Below, one piece after another: positions 1-7,277 of a stretch of DNA of 64,000 nucleotides. The position numbers and the translations under genes were made by a program. This stretch comes from Lysobacter antibioticus (GTDB taxonomy: Bacteria > Pseudomonadota > Gammaproteobacteria > Xanthomonadales > Xanthomonadaceae), in contig NZ_CP013141.1 of the NCBI RefSeq assembly GCF_001442535.1, positions 2,694,624-2,758,623 on the forward strand, read 5' to 3'. Numbering within the stretch: the first letter of the stretch is position 1; each line of letters begins with the position of its first letter. The notes under the pieces were generated by a model. It worked only from the letters and a program-made list of their open reading frames with translations. It had not been told where the DNA came from and ran no database searches.

Positions 1-450
1 ATTGGCGGCAGTCGCGGGATCCGCCGGCGCGTCGCTCGGCGGCGTCGCGGCGGCCGGTGCCGCGGTCGCGGTCGCGGTCGGCGTATTCGCAGGGTCTGAC
101 GCGGCCGGTGCAGCGGACACAGCAGGCGCAGACGACGCTGCGGCAACGGGCGCGGTGGCGGCCGGTGCCGGAGCCGTCGCACCGGCACTGGCCGCGGCGG
201 CATCGGCGGCGGGCGGATCGATCGGTGCGGGCGGAGTGGTGGCGTTGATGGTCATGGCGGCGGGTATCGCTATAGGCGGCGTGGCAGCGGATACCGCAAC
301 GGGCGGCGTGAGGCTGGCCGTCGCGGTGGAGGGTGTCGGCGCGGACGCTGCGATCGACGGTGCGGACGGTGCTGGCGGTGGCGCTGCGCTCGCGTTGCGA
401 GCCGATTGCTTGCCCGACGCGTTCTTGTTCTTGCCGGGCCGTTGTTTCAT
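1..450 (-). CDS. Partial Ala/Pro-rich protein of the R-body locus
   Basis: This open minus-strand frame starts at ATG 450 and runs off the left window edge without a stop: 150 codons are visible. The N-terminus is basic (MKQRPGKNKNASGKQSARNA), then becomes almost pure Ala, Pro, Ser and Thr with short hydrophobic stretches. A GGGAG about 10 bases before the ATG could be the ribosome site. It lies 79 bases downstream of rebB in the same direction, so it is probably part of the reb operon. No domain can be named from what is visible. A RebB-like domain might follow beyond the edge, but that is inference. The opposite strand also has a long Ala-rich open frame, an effect of the GC-rich repetitive composition. 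The minus frame is preferred because it has a plausible start and RBS and matches the operon direction. Confidence 0.6.
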   Translation of the reverse strand, partial: MKQRPGKNKNASGKQSARNASAAPPPAPSAPSIAASAPTPSTATASLTPPVAVSAATPPIAIPAAMTINATTPPAPIDPPAADAAAASAGATAPAPAATAPVAAASSAPAVSAAPAASDPANTPTATATAAPAAATPPSDAPADPATAAN

Positions 451-529
451 CGCCGGGCGCTCCCGCGTCGAGGGTCGCGATCGGGTTCATGCCCCCGCCT
501 CGCCGGCGCCAGCGCCGACGCAACCAGCG

Positions 530-766
530 TCATGGCTTCTCCCCGATCGCCATGATCAACGCAACCGCCTTGGACACCACCGCGCTCGAGATCTGGTTGA
601 GCACTTGCTGGCTGTGTACGGCGTTCTGCAGCGACAGGCCGGCCGAATGGCTGGACACTTGATAGAGGGATGCGATCGCTTGCGCGGGCGCTTCGGCGAC
701 CACCTTGACGTTGGTTTGGGTGACAGCGTCGGTGATCTGCGAATTGACGGAGGTCTCGTCGGCCAT
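530..766 (-). CDS. rebB: RebB family R-body protein
   Basis: This 78-residue protein matches the RebB family of R-body (refractile body) subunits. These small proteins polymerise into coiled ribbons that unroll and can puncture membranes; they were first known as killing structures of Caedibacter. Recognisable features are the short polar N-terminus with VNSQITDAVTQTNVKVV, the AQAIASLYQVSSHSAGLSLQNAV core and the QQVLNQISSAVVSKAV tail. The family is usually 70-100 residues, so it is full length. AGGA lies about 11 bases before the ATG. It sits downstream of a sigma-factor gene on the same strand and upstream of a truncated Ala/Pro-rich frame, the usual clustered layout of reb loci. Further reb genes may lie beyond the left edge. 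The family assignment is firm; that this copy builds ribbons is inferred. Confidence 0.88.
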   Translation of the reverse strand: MADETSVNSQITDAVTQTNVKVVAEAPAQAIASLYQVSSHSAGLSLQNAVHSQQVLNQISSAVVSKAVALIMAIGEKP

Positions 767-956
767 GAGCCTGTCCTTGAATGATGCGGTTTGAAGGGGT
801 CGGCATGACCGGCGCCGGGGTCGCGCTGTCCATTCCGTTATTCGTCGTGGGTCTGATTGGGAGGAACGCCCGGCCAGTACCGTTGTGAAACGAGATTCGA
901 CCGAGGCGCTTGCGGACCCCGCGGACGAGGCCTCCGCCCCGCTCGGTCGAGCGCGC

Positions 957-1514
957 TCAGTCGCGCGCCATCGCGGTCTTGAGCCGGTTGCGCAGCAGCT
1001 CCACGCGCTTGCGCGCGAGCGGCTGGTTGATCTGGAATTTCTGTGCGATCACCGGGTACGGCAGATCGTCGATGAAGCGATAGGCGAACAGGCGGCGCTG
1101 TTCGCGGCTCAAGCGCGAGACCGCGGCGACGACGCGATCGAGTTGCTGGTCCAGTTCGAGCTTCTGCAGCGCCGACAGGCCGTCGTGGGCGAAGCCGCTG
1201 GCTTCGCTGTCGATCTCGCGGTTGCGGTCGAACACCTCGCGGTCGCGTCCGCGTCGGCGCACGCTGTCGAGAAATACGTGACGCAGCACCACGAACAGGA
1301 AGCCGCAGGGGTCGGTCACGGTCTGGGGCGCGCGGCGCATGAACAGCAGGGCCTTGATCGCGGTATTGGCCAGCAATTCCTCGGCCTGGTCGCGCTGACC
1401 ATCGGCGAAGCGGCGCGAGCGCGCCTCCAGCTCGGGCAAACACATCCGCCAAGCGTTGGCGAACATTTCGTCGGCGACCTTGAGGTCGTCGCGCTCATTC
1501 TTGGGACGTTCCAT
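957..1514 (-). CDS. RNA polymerase sigma factor (ECF-like) of the reb locus
   Basis: This 185-residue sigma-70 family protein has a region-2-like segment at about residues 30-85 (ALLFMRRAPQTVTDPCGFLF and VVLRHVFLDSVRRRG) and a region-4 helix-turn-helix at about 125-180 (LSREQRRLFAYRFIDDLPYP then QINQPLARKRVELLRNRLKT). It lacks other sigma regions, consistent with the extracytoplasmic-function group. AGGAGAGG lies upstream of ATG 1514. It is followed by rebB after 190 bases on the same strand, and reb clusters in this family of bacteria commonly carry a dedicated regulator or sigma factor. Control of R-body expression is therefore likely but inferred. No anti-sigma gene is adjacent. Confidence 0.82.
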   Translation of the reverse strand: MERPKNERDDLKVADEMFANAWRMCLPELEARSRRFADGQRDQAEELLANTAIKALLFMRRAPQTVTDPCGFLFVVLRHVFLDSVRRRGRDREVFDRNREIDSEASGFAHDGLSALQKLELDQQLDRVVAAVSRLSREQRRLFAYRFIDDLPYPVIAQKFQINQPLARKRVELLRNRLKTAMARD

Positions 1515-1953
1515 CTCTCGCCTCTCCTGTGTCGAGCACCTGAGAGCGAGTCTGGTTAGGGGGTCTGGCGATGGCTGTTACTTGGGTGACACGCGCTTGC
1601 TGCTGAGGGCGGTGAACTGCGCACCCCGTCGCGATACGCGACTTCCGTTTCCGTTTTCGTGGACGTGTTGCGATTTCGTCGCCTTCGCCGATGTCCGCAA
1701 TACGCGTCGGATGCCGTTGCGCGCGTGGGGCGGCAAGGCTGCGAGCGTCACGGAAGGCGCGTGCGCCACGACACGTCGGCGCGGCGTTTCAAACGATGTC
1801 CGACGCCCGCCCGGAGGGCCGCAGGCGAGTTGCGAATCGATCGTCGCGCGTTCGACGAACGCCTCGGAGCCGCGACTGCGTCACAGATCCGCGTCGACGA
1901 CCGCGCAACGCCGCCACGCGGCGGCGTGCATGCGCGTTCGCCGCAGGCCTTGC
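1515..1953. other. Intergenic region without a recognisable gene
   Basis: These 439 bases separate the reb sigma factor from the next minus-strand operon. Short open frames occur on both strands but none shows a family resemblance, a good ribosome site or consistent codon use. The segment should contain the promoter of the reb sigma gene near 1520-1620 and the 3' end of the transcript from 3023. No clear terminator hairpin was found. Confidence 0.5.
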
Positions 1954-2445
1954 CTACGCGGCGCGGCCTTGCGCGGCGCCGTCCAAGCCCAGACCGCGCA
2001 GAGCCCCGTCCCAACCCCAGGTCAGGGCGCAGCATGCCGCCACGACCAGCCCCCAGGACACGCTGCCTTGCGGCAAGGCCTGCAACGGCGCCTGCAGCGC
2101 CGGCAACCAGTTCGCGCTGGTCGCCATCATCATGCCGACACCGATCACCAACAGCAGGCCCAGCAAACCGCCTTGCAGCAGGCGTTCGAGGCGATCGCCG
2201 GCGTTCGCCGCGGACTCGGCCCGGCGCGCGACCTGCGTGGCGAAACCGTAGGGAATCGGCTCCATCACCGGCGCACGCAGCGCCCGGCTGAGCAACCGGT
2301 ACTGGGCCAGGCGCGGATCGCCGGCGCTCATCGGCAGGCCGGCGCGCTCTTCCTGCAGCGCGCGCTCCTGCAGCCGCCACTCGCGCGCGACGCGTTCGTC
2401 GTCGAAACGCGGTTCGTTATCGGAAGGAATGCCGTTGCGGTTCAT
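1954..2445 (-). CDS. Two-helix membrane protein, possible anti-sigma factor
   Basis: This 163-residue protein has a charged cytoplasmic-type N-terminal half (to about residue 85) followed by two hydrophobic helices: LLGLLLVIGVGMMMATSANW at about 100-120 and WGLVVAACCALTWGW at about 135-150. The ATG overlaps the stop of the upstream sigma-factor gene in an ATGA arrangement, which indicates translational coupling and fixes the start at 2445. Genes placed like this, with a soluble N-terminal half and membrane helices, are often anti-sigma factors. No zinc-binding HxxxCxxC motif is present, so it is not a classical ZAS protein. Function is inferred only from position and topology. Confidence 0.7.
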   Translation of the reverse strand: MNRNGIPSDNEPRFDDERVAREWRLQERALQEERAGLPMSAGDPRLAQYRLLSRALRAPVMEPIPYGFATQVARRAESAANAGDRLERLLQGGLLGLLLVIGVGMMMATSANWLPALQAPLQALPQGSVSWGLVVAACCALTWGWDGALRGLGLDGAAQGRAA

Positions 2446-3023
2446 GCGAATTCTCCCAACCGGGCTTCGAGGCGCTGGCGCAGGCGGGCGCGAGTCCGGA
2501 ACAGATGGCTCTTGATGGTGCCCTCGGCCAGGCCGGTCATGGTGGCGATTTCGCCGATGGGCACTTCTTCGAGGTGATACAGGGTCAACAAGGTGCGTTG
2601 CAGCGGCGGCAAGGCTTCGATCTCTGCGTGCAACCCGGCGGCGATCTCCTCGTCGGCGCAGGCCGCCTCCAGGTCGAAGCCGTCGCTGACCATGTCCAGC
2701 GGCGATAACGCGTCCTCGTCGTCGGCGACCTCCAGGATCGGGATGCGCTTGCGTTCGAGATGGCGCTTGGCGACCGAATAGGCGACCTGGCCGATCCACG
2801 ACTTCAAGGGACTCTCGTGGCGGTACTGATGCAGGCACTGGTGTACCCGCAAGAACGCCTCCTGACACAGCTCGCGGGTGTCGTCCGGGTGCCGCACCAT
2901 GCGCTGGATGATGTGCCAGCACAGCCCCTGATAGTCCCGCACCAGGCACTCGAAGGCACCCGGCGTCTGGGCCAGGACGGCAGCGACCAGACTGCGGTCG
3001 TCGTTGATGGGGAGGCCGGTCAT
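2442..3023 (-). CDS. ECF RNA polymerase sigma factor
   Basis: This 193-residue sigma-70 family protein has region 2 at about residues 25-95, including FECLVRDYQGLCWHIIQRMV, the DDTRELCQEAFLRV signature and a WIGQVAYSVAKRHL segment. A linker follows, then region 4 at about 135-190 (LPPLQRTLLTLYHLEEVPIG and ATMTGLAEGTIKSHLFRTRA), a classic helix-turn-helix. I chose ATG 3023 (MTGLPINDD) over an upstream in-frame start at 3089 because the extra residues look random. The ribosome site is weak. Its stop overlaps the start of a predicted membrane protein by four bases, so the two are co-translated and probably form a sigma/anti-sigma pair answering an envelope signal. The signal is not evident. Confidence 0.88.
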   Translation of the reverse strand: MTGLPINDDRSLVAAVLAQTPGAFECLVRDYQGLCWHIIQRMVRHPDDTRELCQEAFLRVHQCLHQYRHESPLKSWIGQVAYSVAKRHLERKRIPILEVADDEDALSPLDMVSDGFDLEAACADEEIAAGLHAEIEALPPLQRTLLTLYHLEEVPIGEIATMTGLAEGTIKSHLFRTRARLRQRLEARLGEFA

Positions 3024-3259
3024 CGCACTTAAGATGCGGTCAGGGAGCAATCGGTTGCAGTGACGAGGATATCCATCGCGACATGACAACGGTCAACTTC
3101 CGGGCGACCCGGCCGGACCGTCCACCCTCGCCGGCCGTCCTGTAACCGGCATGGCCCCCGGCCGGCACGCCCACCCGACGGCCCGCCGCTCGGCCTGCAA
3201 CCGATCGCCAGGTACCCGTATCCATTACCTCGTGACCCGAACCCGAAGAGACTGCCCAC

Positions 3260-3586
3260 ATGGAATTCGAACTGCTGATCCCCATCACCCTGTTCATCTG
3301 CATCGTCTACGCGATCAAGATCGTCGTCGACGCGCGCTTCCGCAATAAATTGCTGTCGACCGGCGGCGCCGAAGAGCTGTTGCGCTCGATGGCCCGCGAC
3401 GAAGACATCCGTCGCCGCCACGGTGCCTTGCGCTGGGGCATCGTCATGGTCCTGCTGGCCCTCGCCTTCGGCATCATCGAGGCCACCGGTTGGCGCGAAG
3501 CCAGCCCGGGCATGGTCGCGGTGCTGCTCGGCGCCTGCGGGTTGGGCAATCTCGCCTACTACTTCATTTCGCGCAAGCTGAATTGA
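3260..3586 (+). CDS. Small inner-membrane protein, unknown function
   Basis: This 108-residue protein has an N-terminal hydrophobic helix (LLIPITLFICIVYAIKIVVD, residues 5-24), a soluble segment with an RDEDIRRRHGALRWG stretch, and two C-terminal helices (GIVMVLLALAFGIIEATGW and GMVAVLLGACGLGNLAYYFI). Its layout resembles small membrane proteins often encoded beside sigma/anti-sigma genes, but no named family was recognised. It is divergent from the sigma factor at 3023; the 236-base gap between them holds both promoters. It ends in RKLN and is followed by a polysaccharide deacetylase on the same strand after 97 bases. Confidence 0.72.
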   Translation: MEFELLIPITLFICIVYAIKIVVDARFRNKLLSTGGAEELLRSMARDEDIRRRHGALRWGIVMVLLALAFGIIEATGWREASPGMVAVLLGACGLGNLAYYFISRKLN

Positions 3587-3683
3587 CCAAAGTCGTAGGG
3601 GTTTCGCGCCGAGTTCGGCCGAAAGACGGTTTCTTGCGGGTGCGGAGGCGGCGATGATCGCCGCTTCCGCCCCGGAGCCCCGC

Positions 3684-4703
3684 ATGCGTCCGCTCACATC
3701 GCTGCATCTGTTCGTTGTCTGCCTGTTCGCCGTCGTCGCCTCATGGCCGTCGCTCGCCGGCGCCGCGGCCGACGTTCCCGACCAAGGCCATGCTCCCGAC
3801 CGCCGCATCGTCATGACCGTCGACGATCTGCCCTGGGTGCAGTTGCCGTCGGTGCCGAGCGCCGAGGCGATCGACGGCCACCGCCGCCTGGTCGCGGCGA
3901 TCGAGCGCGCCGGCGTGCCGGCGATCGGCTTCGTCAACGAGGGCAAGCTCGAACACGACGGCCGGGTCCGGCCCGAACGCCTGGCGATGCTGCGCGACTG
4001 GCTCGACGCCGGCGCCGAGCTCGGCAACCACAGCCATGGCCACCTCGACCTGCATGCGGTCGGTCTGCCGGCCTATCAGGCCGACATCCTGCTCGGCGAG
4101 CGGCAGTTGCGGCCCTTGTTGGAACGCACCGGCCGCGAGCCGCCGCGCTGGTTCCGTCATCCCTATCTGCGCGCCGGCCGCAGCGCGCAGGACAAGGCCG
4201 ATCTGCAGCGCTTCCTCGCCGGACACGGTTACCGCATCGCCCCGGTCACCGCCGACAACACCGACTGGATCTGGGCCACCGCCTACCTGCGCGTCGGCGA
4301 ATCGCCCGATCTCTCCAGGCGCGAGGCGCGCAAGCTCAAGGCCAAGTTGCGCGGCGACTACGTCGAGCACATGGGCGACAAACTCGACTACTACGAACGT
4401 CAATCGGTCGCCCTGCTCGGCTACGCCCTGCCGCAGATCTGGCTGATCCATGCCAACCTGCTCAACGCCGACACCTATGGCGAGCTGGTCGCGATGATGC
4501 GCAAGCGCGGCTACCGTTTCGTCGGCCTGGACGAAGCCATGCGCGACCCCGCCTTCGAGCGCAGCGACGCCTATCTCGGCCCGGTCGGACCGAGCTGGCT
4601 GCACCGCTGGGCGATCGGCGAGAACAAACCGGCGAGCTTCTTCGCCGGCGAACCGCAGACGCCGGCCTGGGTGATGCGGCTGGCCGAAGTCGAATCGGAA
4701 TGA
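3684..4703 (+). CDS. Secreted polysaccharide deacetylase family protein
   Basis: This 339-residue protein starts with a signal peptide (MRPLTSLHLFVVCLFAVVAS, cleavage near AGAAA). The mature part has the carbohydrate esterase 4 fold: the metal-binding TVDDLPW motif with the Asp pair near residues 47-48, the GNHSHGH metal-histidine motif near 113-119 and the RHPYLRAG motif near 155. Such enzymes remove acyl groups from N-acetylated sugars in peptidoglycan or polysaccharides using a metal ion. An in-frame ATG at 3654 would only lengthen the leader, so the start at 3684 is preferred. It stands alone between a small membrane protein and a REP element. The substrate cannot be told. Confidence 0.85.
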   Translation: MRPLTSLHLFVVCLFAVVASWPSLAGAAADVPDQGHAPDRRIVMTVDDLPWVQLPSVPSAEAIDGHRRLVAAIERAGVPAIGFVNEGKLEHDGRVRPERLAMLRDWLDAGAELGNHSHGHLDLHAVGLPAYQADILLGERQLRPLLERTGREPPRWFRHPYLRAGRSAQDKADLQRFLAGHGYRIAPVTADNTDWIWATAYLRVGESPDLSRREARKLKAKLRGDYVEHMGDKLDYYERQSVALLGYALPQIWLIHANLLNADTYGELVAMMRKRGYRFVGLDEAMRDPAFERSDAYLGPVGPSWLHRWAIGENKPASFFAGEPQTPAWVMRLAEVESE

Positions 4704-4761
4704 GCGCCGCTCGTGGTGGAGCGGCCTGAACCGCGCCTTGCGCCGGCCGTTGCAACCACGC

Positions 4762-4785
4762 GGTCGCGGCTTGCGCCGCTCCTAC
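4762..4785 (-). repeat. REP-like palindromic repeat
   Basis: A 24-base element, GGTCGCGGCTTGCGCCGCTC then CTAC, belongs to the dispersed family seen also at 14241, 14287, 35988, 36030, 56842, 56926 and 60159. Each copy contains an imperfect palindrome (GTCGCGGC..GCCGC) and lies between genes. This copy sits between two convergent genes (deacetylase and Lrp regulator). Confidence 0.8.
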
Positions 4786-4807
4786 TCCAAGGCCGTGCTC
4801 GCCGTAG

Positions 4808-5242
4808 TCACGACCGATCCAGGGCCGTGCGCAGCACCGGAACCGTGGTGACGTCGTCGACGCCCTTGAGCGCAGCGACCCGCTCGCGCAGGTCCGCCAG
4901 TTCGCTCGGCGAATGCGTTTCCACCAGCACCATCAGATCGATCTCGCCGGCGACGCTGTGGATCAGGCGCACCTGCGGCAGCAGCGCCAGCGGCGGTACC
5001 ACGTCGTCGCAACTGAAACCCTCGCCATAGCGCAGCAGCAACCAGGCGCGCAGCGGATCGCCCCCGCTGCCCAGGCGCACGGTGTACTGGGCGATGACCC
5101 CGCCCGCCTCCAGGCGCTGCAGGCGCTCCTGCACGGTGCTGCGCGACAGGCCGACGGCCTTGGCCAGGGCGACCGTCGACAAGCGCGCGTTGTCCTGCAG
5201 CAGCGCGATCAGCTTGCGGTCGGTTTCGTCGAGCGTCTTCAT
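4808..5242 (-). CDS. Lrp/AsnC family transcriptional regulator
   Basis: This 144-residue protein has the standard Lrp/AsnC plan: an N-terminal helix-turn-helix at residues 5-60 (LDETDRKLIALLQDNARLST then LAKAVGLSRSTVQERLQRLE) and a C-terminal RAM ligand-sensing domain at about 65-140. The family binds amino acids and controls neighbouring genes. I used ATG 5242 (MKTLDETDRK) because the family begins with this LDxxDxxIL pattern. It is divergent from a monooxygenase plus cysteine-hydrolase pair whose first start is only 131 bases away, so control of that pair is likely but inferred. Confidence 0.88.
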   Translation of the reverse strand: MKTLDETDRKLIALLQDNARLSTVALAKAVGLSRSTVQERLQRLEAGGVIAQYTVRLGSGGDPLRAWLLLRYGEGFSCDDVVPPLALLPQVRLIHSVAGEIDLMVLVETHSPSELADLRERVAALKGVDDVTTVPVLRTALDRS

Positions 5243-5373
5243 CGCGAGGGCCACCCATCCGGCGAGGTCGCCGGCAGCATCGCCGGCCTGACCGGCATTT
5301 TGCCGGGTTGAGACCGGCGCAAGCGAATGCGCACGATACGCCATCGCCCCGCGCCCCGACCGAAATCGCACCG

Positions 5374-5754
5374 ATGGCCGCCTCCGGCTTCGCCGACCTG
5401 CCCGCCCCGCCGTATTACGCGGTGATCTTCTCCTCGCAACGCAGCGCAGCGGATGCCGAAGGCTACGACCGCACCGCCACGCGCATGGCCGAACTGGTGC
5501 GCGACCAGCCGGGCTTCCTCGGCTTCGAGTCGACCCGCGGCGCCGACGGTTTCGGCATCACCGTCGCCTACTTCGACAGCGAACAGGCGATCCGCGCCTG
5601 GCGCGAACACGCCGAGCACACGGTCCCCCGCGATCTGGGCCATCGCCGCTGGTACCAGCGCTTCGAGCAGCGCATCGCCATCGTCCAACGCGCCTACGGC
5701 GGCCCGCGCCCGTCTGCCGACCGAACCCTCCCTCAGGACCCGTGCCTCCCATGA
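5374..5754 (+). CDS. Antibiotic biosynthesis monooxygenase family protein
   Basis: This 126-residue protein is a ferredoxin-like alpha/beta-barrel (ABM) domain: YYAVIFSSQRS strand, YDRTATRMAELVRDQPGFLG helix and strand, FGITVAYFDSEQAIRAWREH, then a WYQRFEQRIAIVQRAYG end. Such proteins are small cofactor-free oxygenases or stress dimers, and many have unknown substrates. Its stop overlaps the ATG of the next gene in an ATGA junction, so the two are translationally coupled. The divergent Lrp-type regulator at 5242 probably controls both. Confidence 0.8.
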   Translation: MAASGFADLPAPPYYAVIFSSQRSAADAEGYDRTATRMAELVRDQPGFLGFESTRGADGFGITVAYFDSEQAIRAWREHAEHTVPRDLGHRRWYQRFEQRIAIVQRAYGGPRPSADRTLPQDPCLP

Positions 5755-6317
5755 CCGAACCTAATCGCATCGCCTTGATCCCCATCGACGTGCAACGGGG
5801 CTTCGACTATCCGCCCTGGGGTCGCCGCAACAACCCCGCCATGGAAGCCAACGGCCAGCGCCTGCTCGCGGCGTGGCGCGAACACGGATGGCCGCTGATC
5901 CACGTCCGCCACGATTCCATCCATGCCGGCTCCACGCTGCATCCTTCGCATCCCGGCAACGCCTTCCGTCCCGGCTTCGAACCACAGCCGGGCGAAACGG
6001 CGATAGGCAAATCGGTCAACGCCGCCTTCATCGGCACCGACCTCGACCTGCGCCTGCGCCGGCTGGGCATCGACACCATCGCCCTGTTCGGCATCAGCAC
6101 CGACATGTGCGTATCGACCACCGCGCGCGTCGCCAGCAACCTCGGCTATCGCACCATCGTCGTCGCCGACGCCTGCTTCTGCTTCGACCTCGCCGACACC
6201 GACGGCAGCGTGATCCCGGCCGAAGCGGTCAGCCGCGCGCATCTGACGACCTTGCGCGCGGAGTTCGCCGAAGTGATCGACAGCGACGCACTGATCGCGA
6301 GGATCGCTTGCGCGTAG
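5751..6317 (+). CDS. Isochorismatase-like cysteine hydrolase
   Basis: This 188-residue protein carries the full catalytic triad of the isochorismatase-like hydrolases: Asp13 in PIDVQRGF, a Lys near residue 87 in IGKSVNAAF, and Cys120 in STDMCVSTTA. The family hydrolyses isochorismate, nicotinamide, N-carbamoyl compounds or similar amides through a cysteine nucleophile. The STDMC context is typical of family members without a fixed substrate, so no specific reaction is assigned. Start 5751 overlaps the preceding monooxygenase stop. The two-gene unit suggests a small catabolic or detoxification step. A degraded copy of the genome's CCCTCTCCCGC-type repeat may lie just after the stop. Confidence 0.87.
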   Translation: MTEPNRIALIPIDVQRGFDYPPWGRRNNPAMEANGQRLLAAWREHGWPLIHVRHDSIHAGSTLHPSHPGNAFRPGFEPQPGETAIGKSVNAAFIGTDLDLRLRRLGIDTIALFGISTDMCVSTTARVASNLGYRTIVVADACFCFDLADTDGSVIPAEAVSRAHLTTLRAEFAEVIDSDALIARIACA

Positions 6318-6756
6318 CGGGCGAAAGCACGACCGCGCCGAAGCTATCGATTCCCTCTCCCGCTGCGCGGTGGAAGGTTGCGGCGAGGGCAGCCCCGGCC
6401 GAAGACATCTCGTCGCCCGGCGCAAACCTGTTGCGTCGAAACGAATCGACGAACCGGATTGGTCGCGCTTGCGAACGGATGCATCCCCCTTCCCCATCAC
6501 CACGCCGCGCCGCACCACGCCACGCCGCGCCGCGCCGCTCATGGGGCGACGAACGGTATTGCATCCGGTTTTTTGCGGGCGTATTGTTCGCGGCCTTCGT
6601 CCTAGCGACGCATTCGACCGACCTCCTTCCGTGCATTTCATTCTCGACATCGCCAAACAGAACGCGCCGCGGCCCTCGTGCCAAGGCATGTTCGACCGCG
6701 CGTCGACGAAGCGCGGTCGCCTCGACGTTCTGCACACGCCGGACTGACTCCCTTTA
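6318..6756. other. Intergenic leader region, no gene seen
   Basis: No convincing coding region is found here. The stretch contains low-complexity runs of the type CACGCCGCGCCGC near 6500-6540 and AT-rich patches around 6555-6660 that could hold promoters for the RNA and RtcB locus downstream. A clear sigma-54 site of the TGGCAC-N5-TTGC type, which would be expected for RtcR-controlled rtc operons, was not found by eye. Confidence 0.4.
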
Positions 6757-7131
6757 CCACGGGAGATCGGTCGCCCCGATCTCCCGTGGAACGCGAACGC
6801 CCTCGGTCAACCACCGGGGGCGTTTCAGTTTCAGCGTCCGCAAAGGGAACCCCAACCAATAACGCGAGTCCATACGCCCCGAAGCATCCGAGAGGAAAGG
6901 GGATGAGCCGTCGAGGCGCTTTCAGCGCTGTGTCCCGATGCTTCGGCACGGGCGGCCGGTCATGGATTCGCAGACATGGGCGCTTGCGCCCGAACCCATT
7001 GCCGATTGGCGACAGTCGGCAATACGAAGCATCCGAAGAAACGGACGACAGCGGTACGGGCTCGCAGCCCGTCCGGTGCGCGCGGCGCTGCCGTGGCGTA
7101 TGCCGACGTCCGTGGATGGATGTTTCTCAAA
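6757..7131 (+). ncRNA. Candidate structured RNA with a series of hairpins
   Basis: This non-coding stretch upstream of the tRNA-like elements is unusually rich in stems. Perfect 14-bp arms lie at 6757-6770 and 6776-6789 around a five-base loop. Eleven-bp arms with one G-U lie at 6796-6806 and 6814-6824. Perfect 10-bp arms CCGAAGCATC/GATGCTTCGG at 6879-6888 and 6937-6946 enclose a smaller stem at 6915-6929. GGGCGC/GCGCCC lies at 6978-6991, GCCGA/TCGGC at 7001-7020, and ACGGGCT/AGCCCGT with a three-base loop at 7056-7072. No open frame is credible. It is probably a structured transcript or leader of the RNA-repair operon, possibly several RNAs. The strand is inferred from the genes downstream. 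The first two hairpins could instead be terminators. Confidence 0.45.
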
Positions 7132-7202
7132 CCGACGGTAGCTCAGCCTGGTAGAGCGGCGACGTAGTGCGCGAGTCATCGGTTCGAATCCGATCCGTCG
7201 GT
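7132..7202 (+). ncRNA. tRNA-like element 1 (degenerate anticodon arm)
   Basis: A tRNA-shaped sequence. A perfect 7-bp acceptor pairs CCGACGG with CCGTCGG. It has TA at positions 8-9, a D-arm GCTC-AGCCTGGTA-GAGC, and a T-arm ATCGG-TTCGAAT-CCGAT with the canonical TTCGAAT loop. The part between D-arm and T-arm is only about 20 bases and does not form a 5-bp anticodon stem, so it is not a normal tRNA. No CCA is encoded after the acceptor. It is followed after two bases by a second tRNA-like element and, downstream, by slipin and rtcB. A tRNA mimic that is processed or joined by the RNA ligase is a reasonable guess. Confidence 0.65.
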
Positions 7203-7204
7203 CT

Positions 7205-7277
7205 TTGGATATAGCTCAGTCGGGTAGAGCAACAGCTTCGATGCTGTCGGTCGCGGGTTCGACTCCCGCTATCCCTA
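7205..7277 (+). ncRNA. tRNA-like element 2 (mismatched acceptor end, 6-base anticodon loop)
   Basis: A second tRNA-shaped element. D-arm is GCTC-AGTCGGGTA-GAGC. An anticodon-like arm pairs ACAGC with GCTGT around a six-base loop TTCGAT. The variable part is CGGTC, and the T-arm is GCGGG-TTCGACT-CCCGC. The acceptor pairs only five bases (GGATA/TATCC), and the two outer positions (TT against CT) mismatch. A genuine tRNA has a seven-base anticodon loop and a 7-bp acceptor, so this looks like a mimic or a decayed tRNA. It directly abuts a further hairpin series and lies 370 bases upstream of the slipin start. A search tool might still score it as a weak tRNA. Confidence 0.65.

Noticed and set aside
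2..784. Long Ala/Gly-rich open frame on the plus strand overlapping rebB
   Set aside because: It runs antisense through the recognisable rebB gene and the Ala/Pro-rich minus-strand frame; its length is a by-product of GC-rich codons in the opposite frame.
1578..1769. 63-codon minus-strand frame upstream of the reb sigma factor
   Set aside because: No family likeness, no ribosome site, and composition like other intergenic frames.
6479..6545. Short CACGCCGCGCCG repeats as a microsatellite locus
   Set aside because: Copies are irregular and no gene or structure is attached to them; probably GC-rich low complexity.
7132..7277. Two ordinary tRNA genes
   Set aside because: The first lacks an anticodon stem, the second has a six-base anticodon loop and a mismatched acceptor end; I call them tRNA-like instead.
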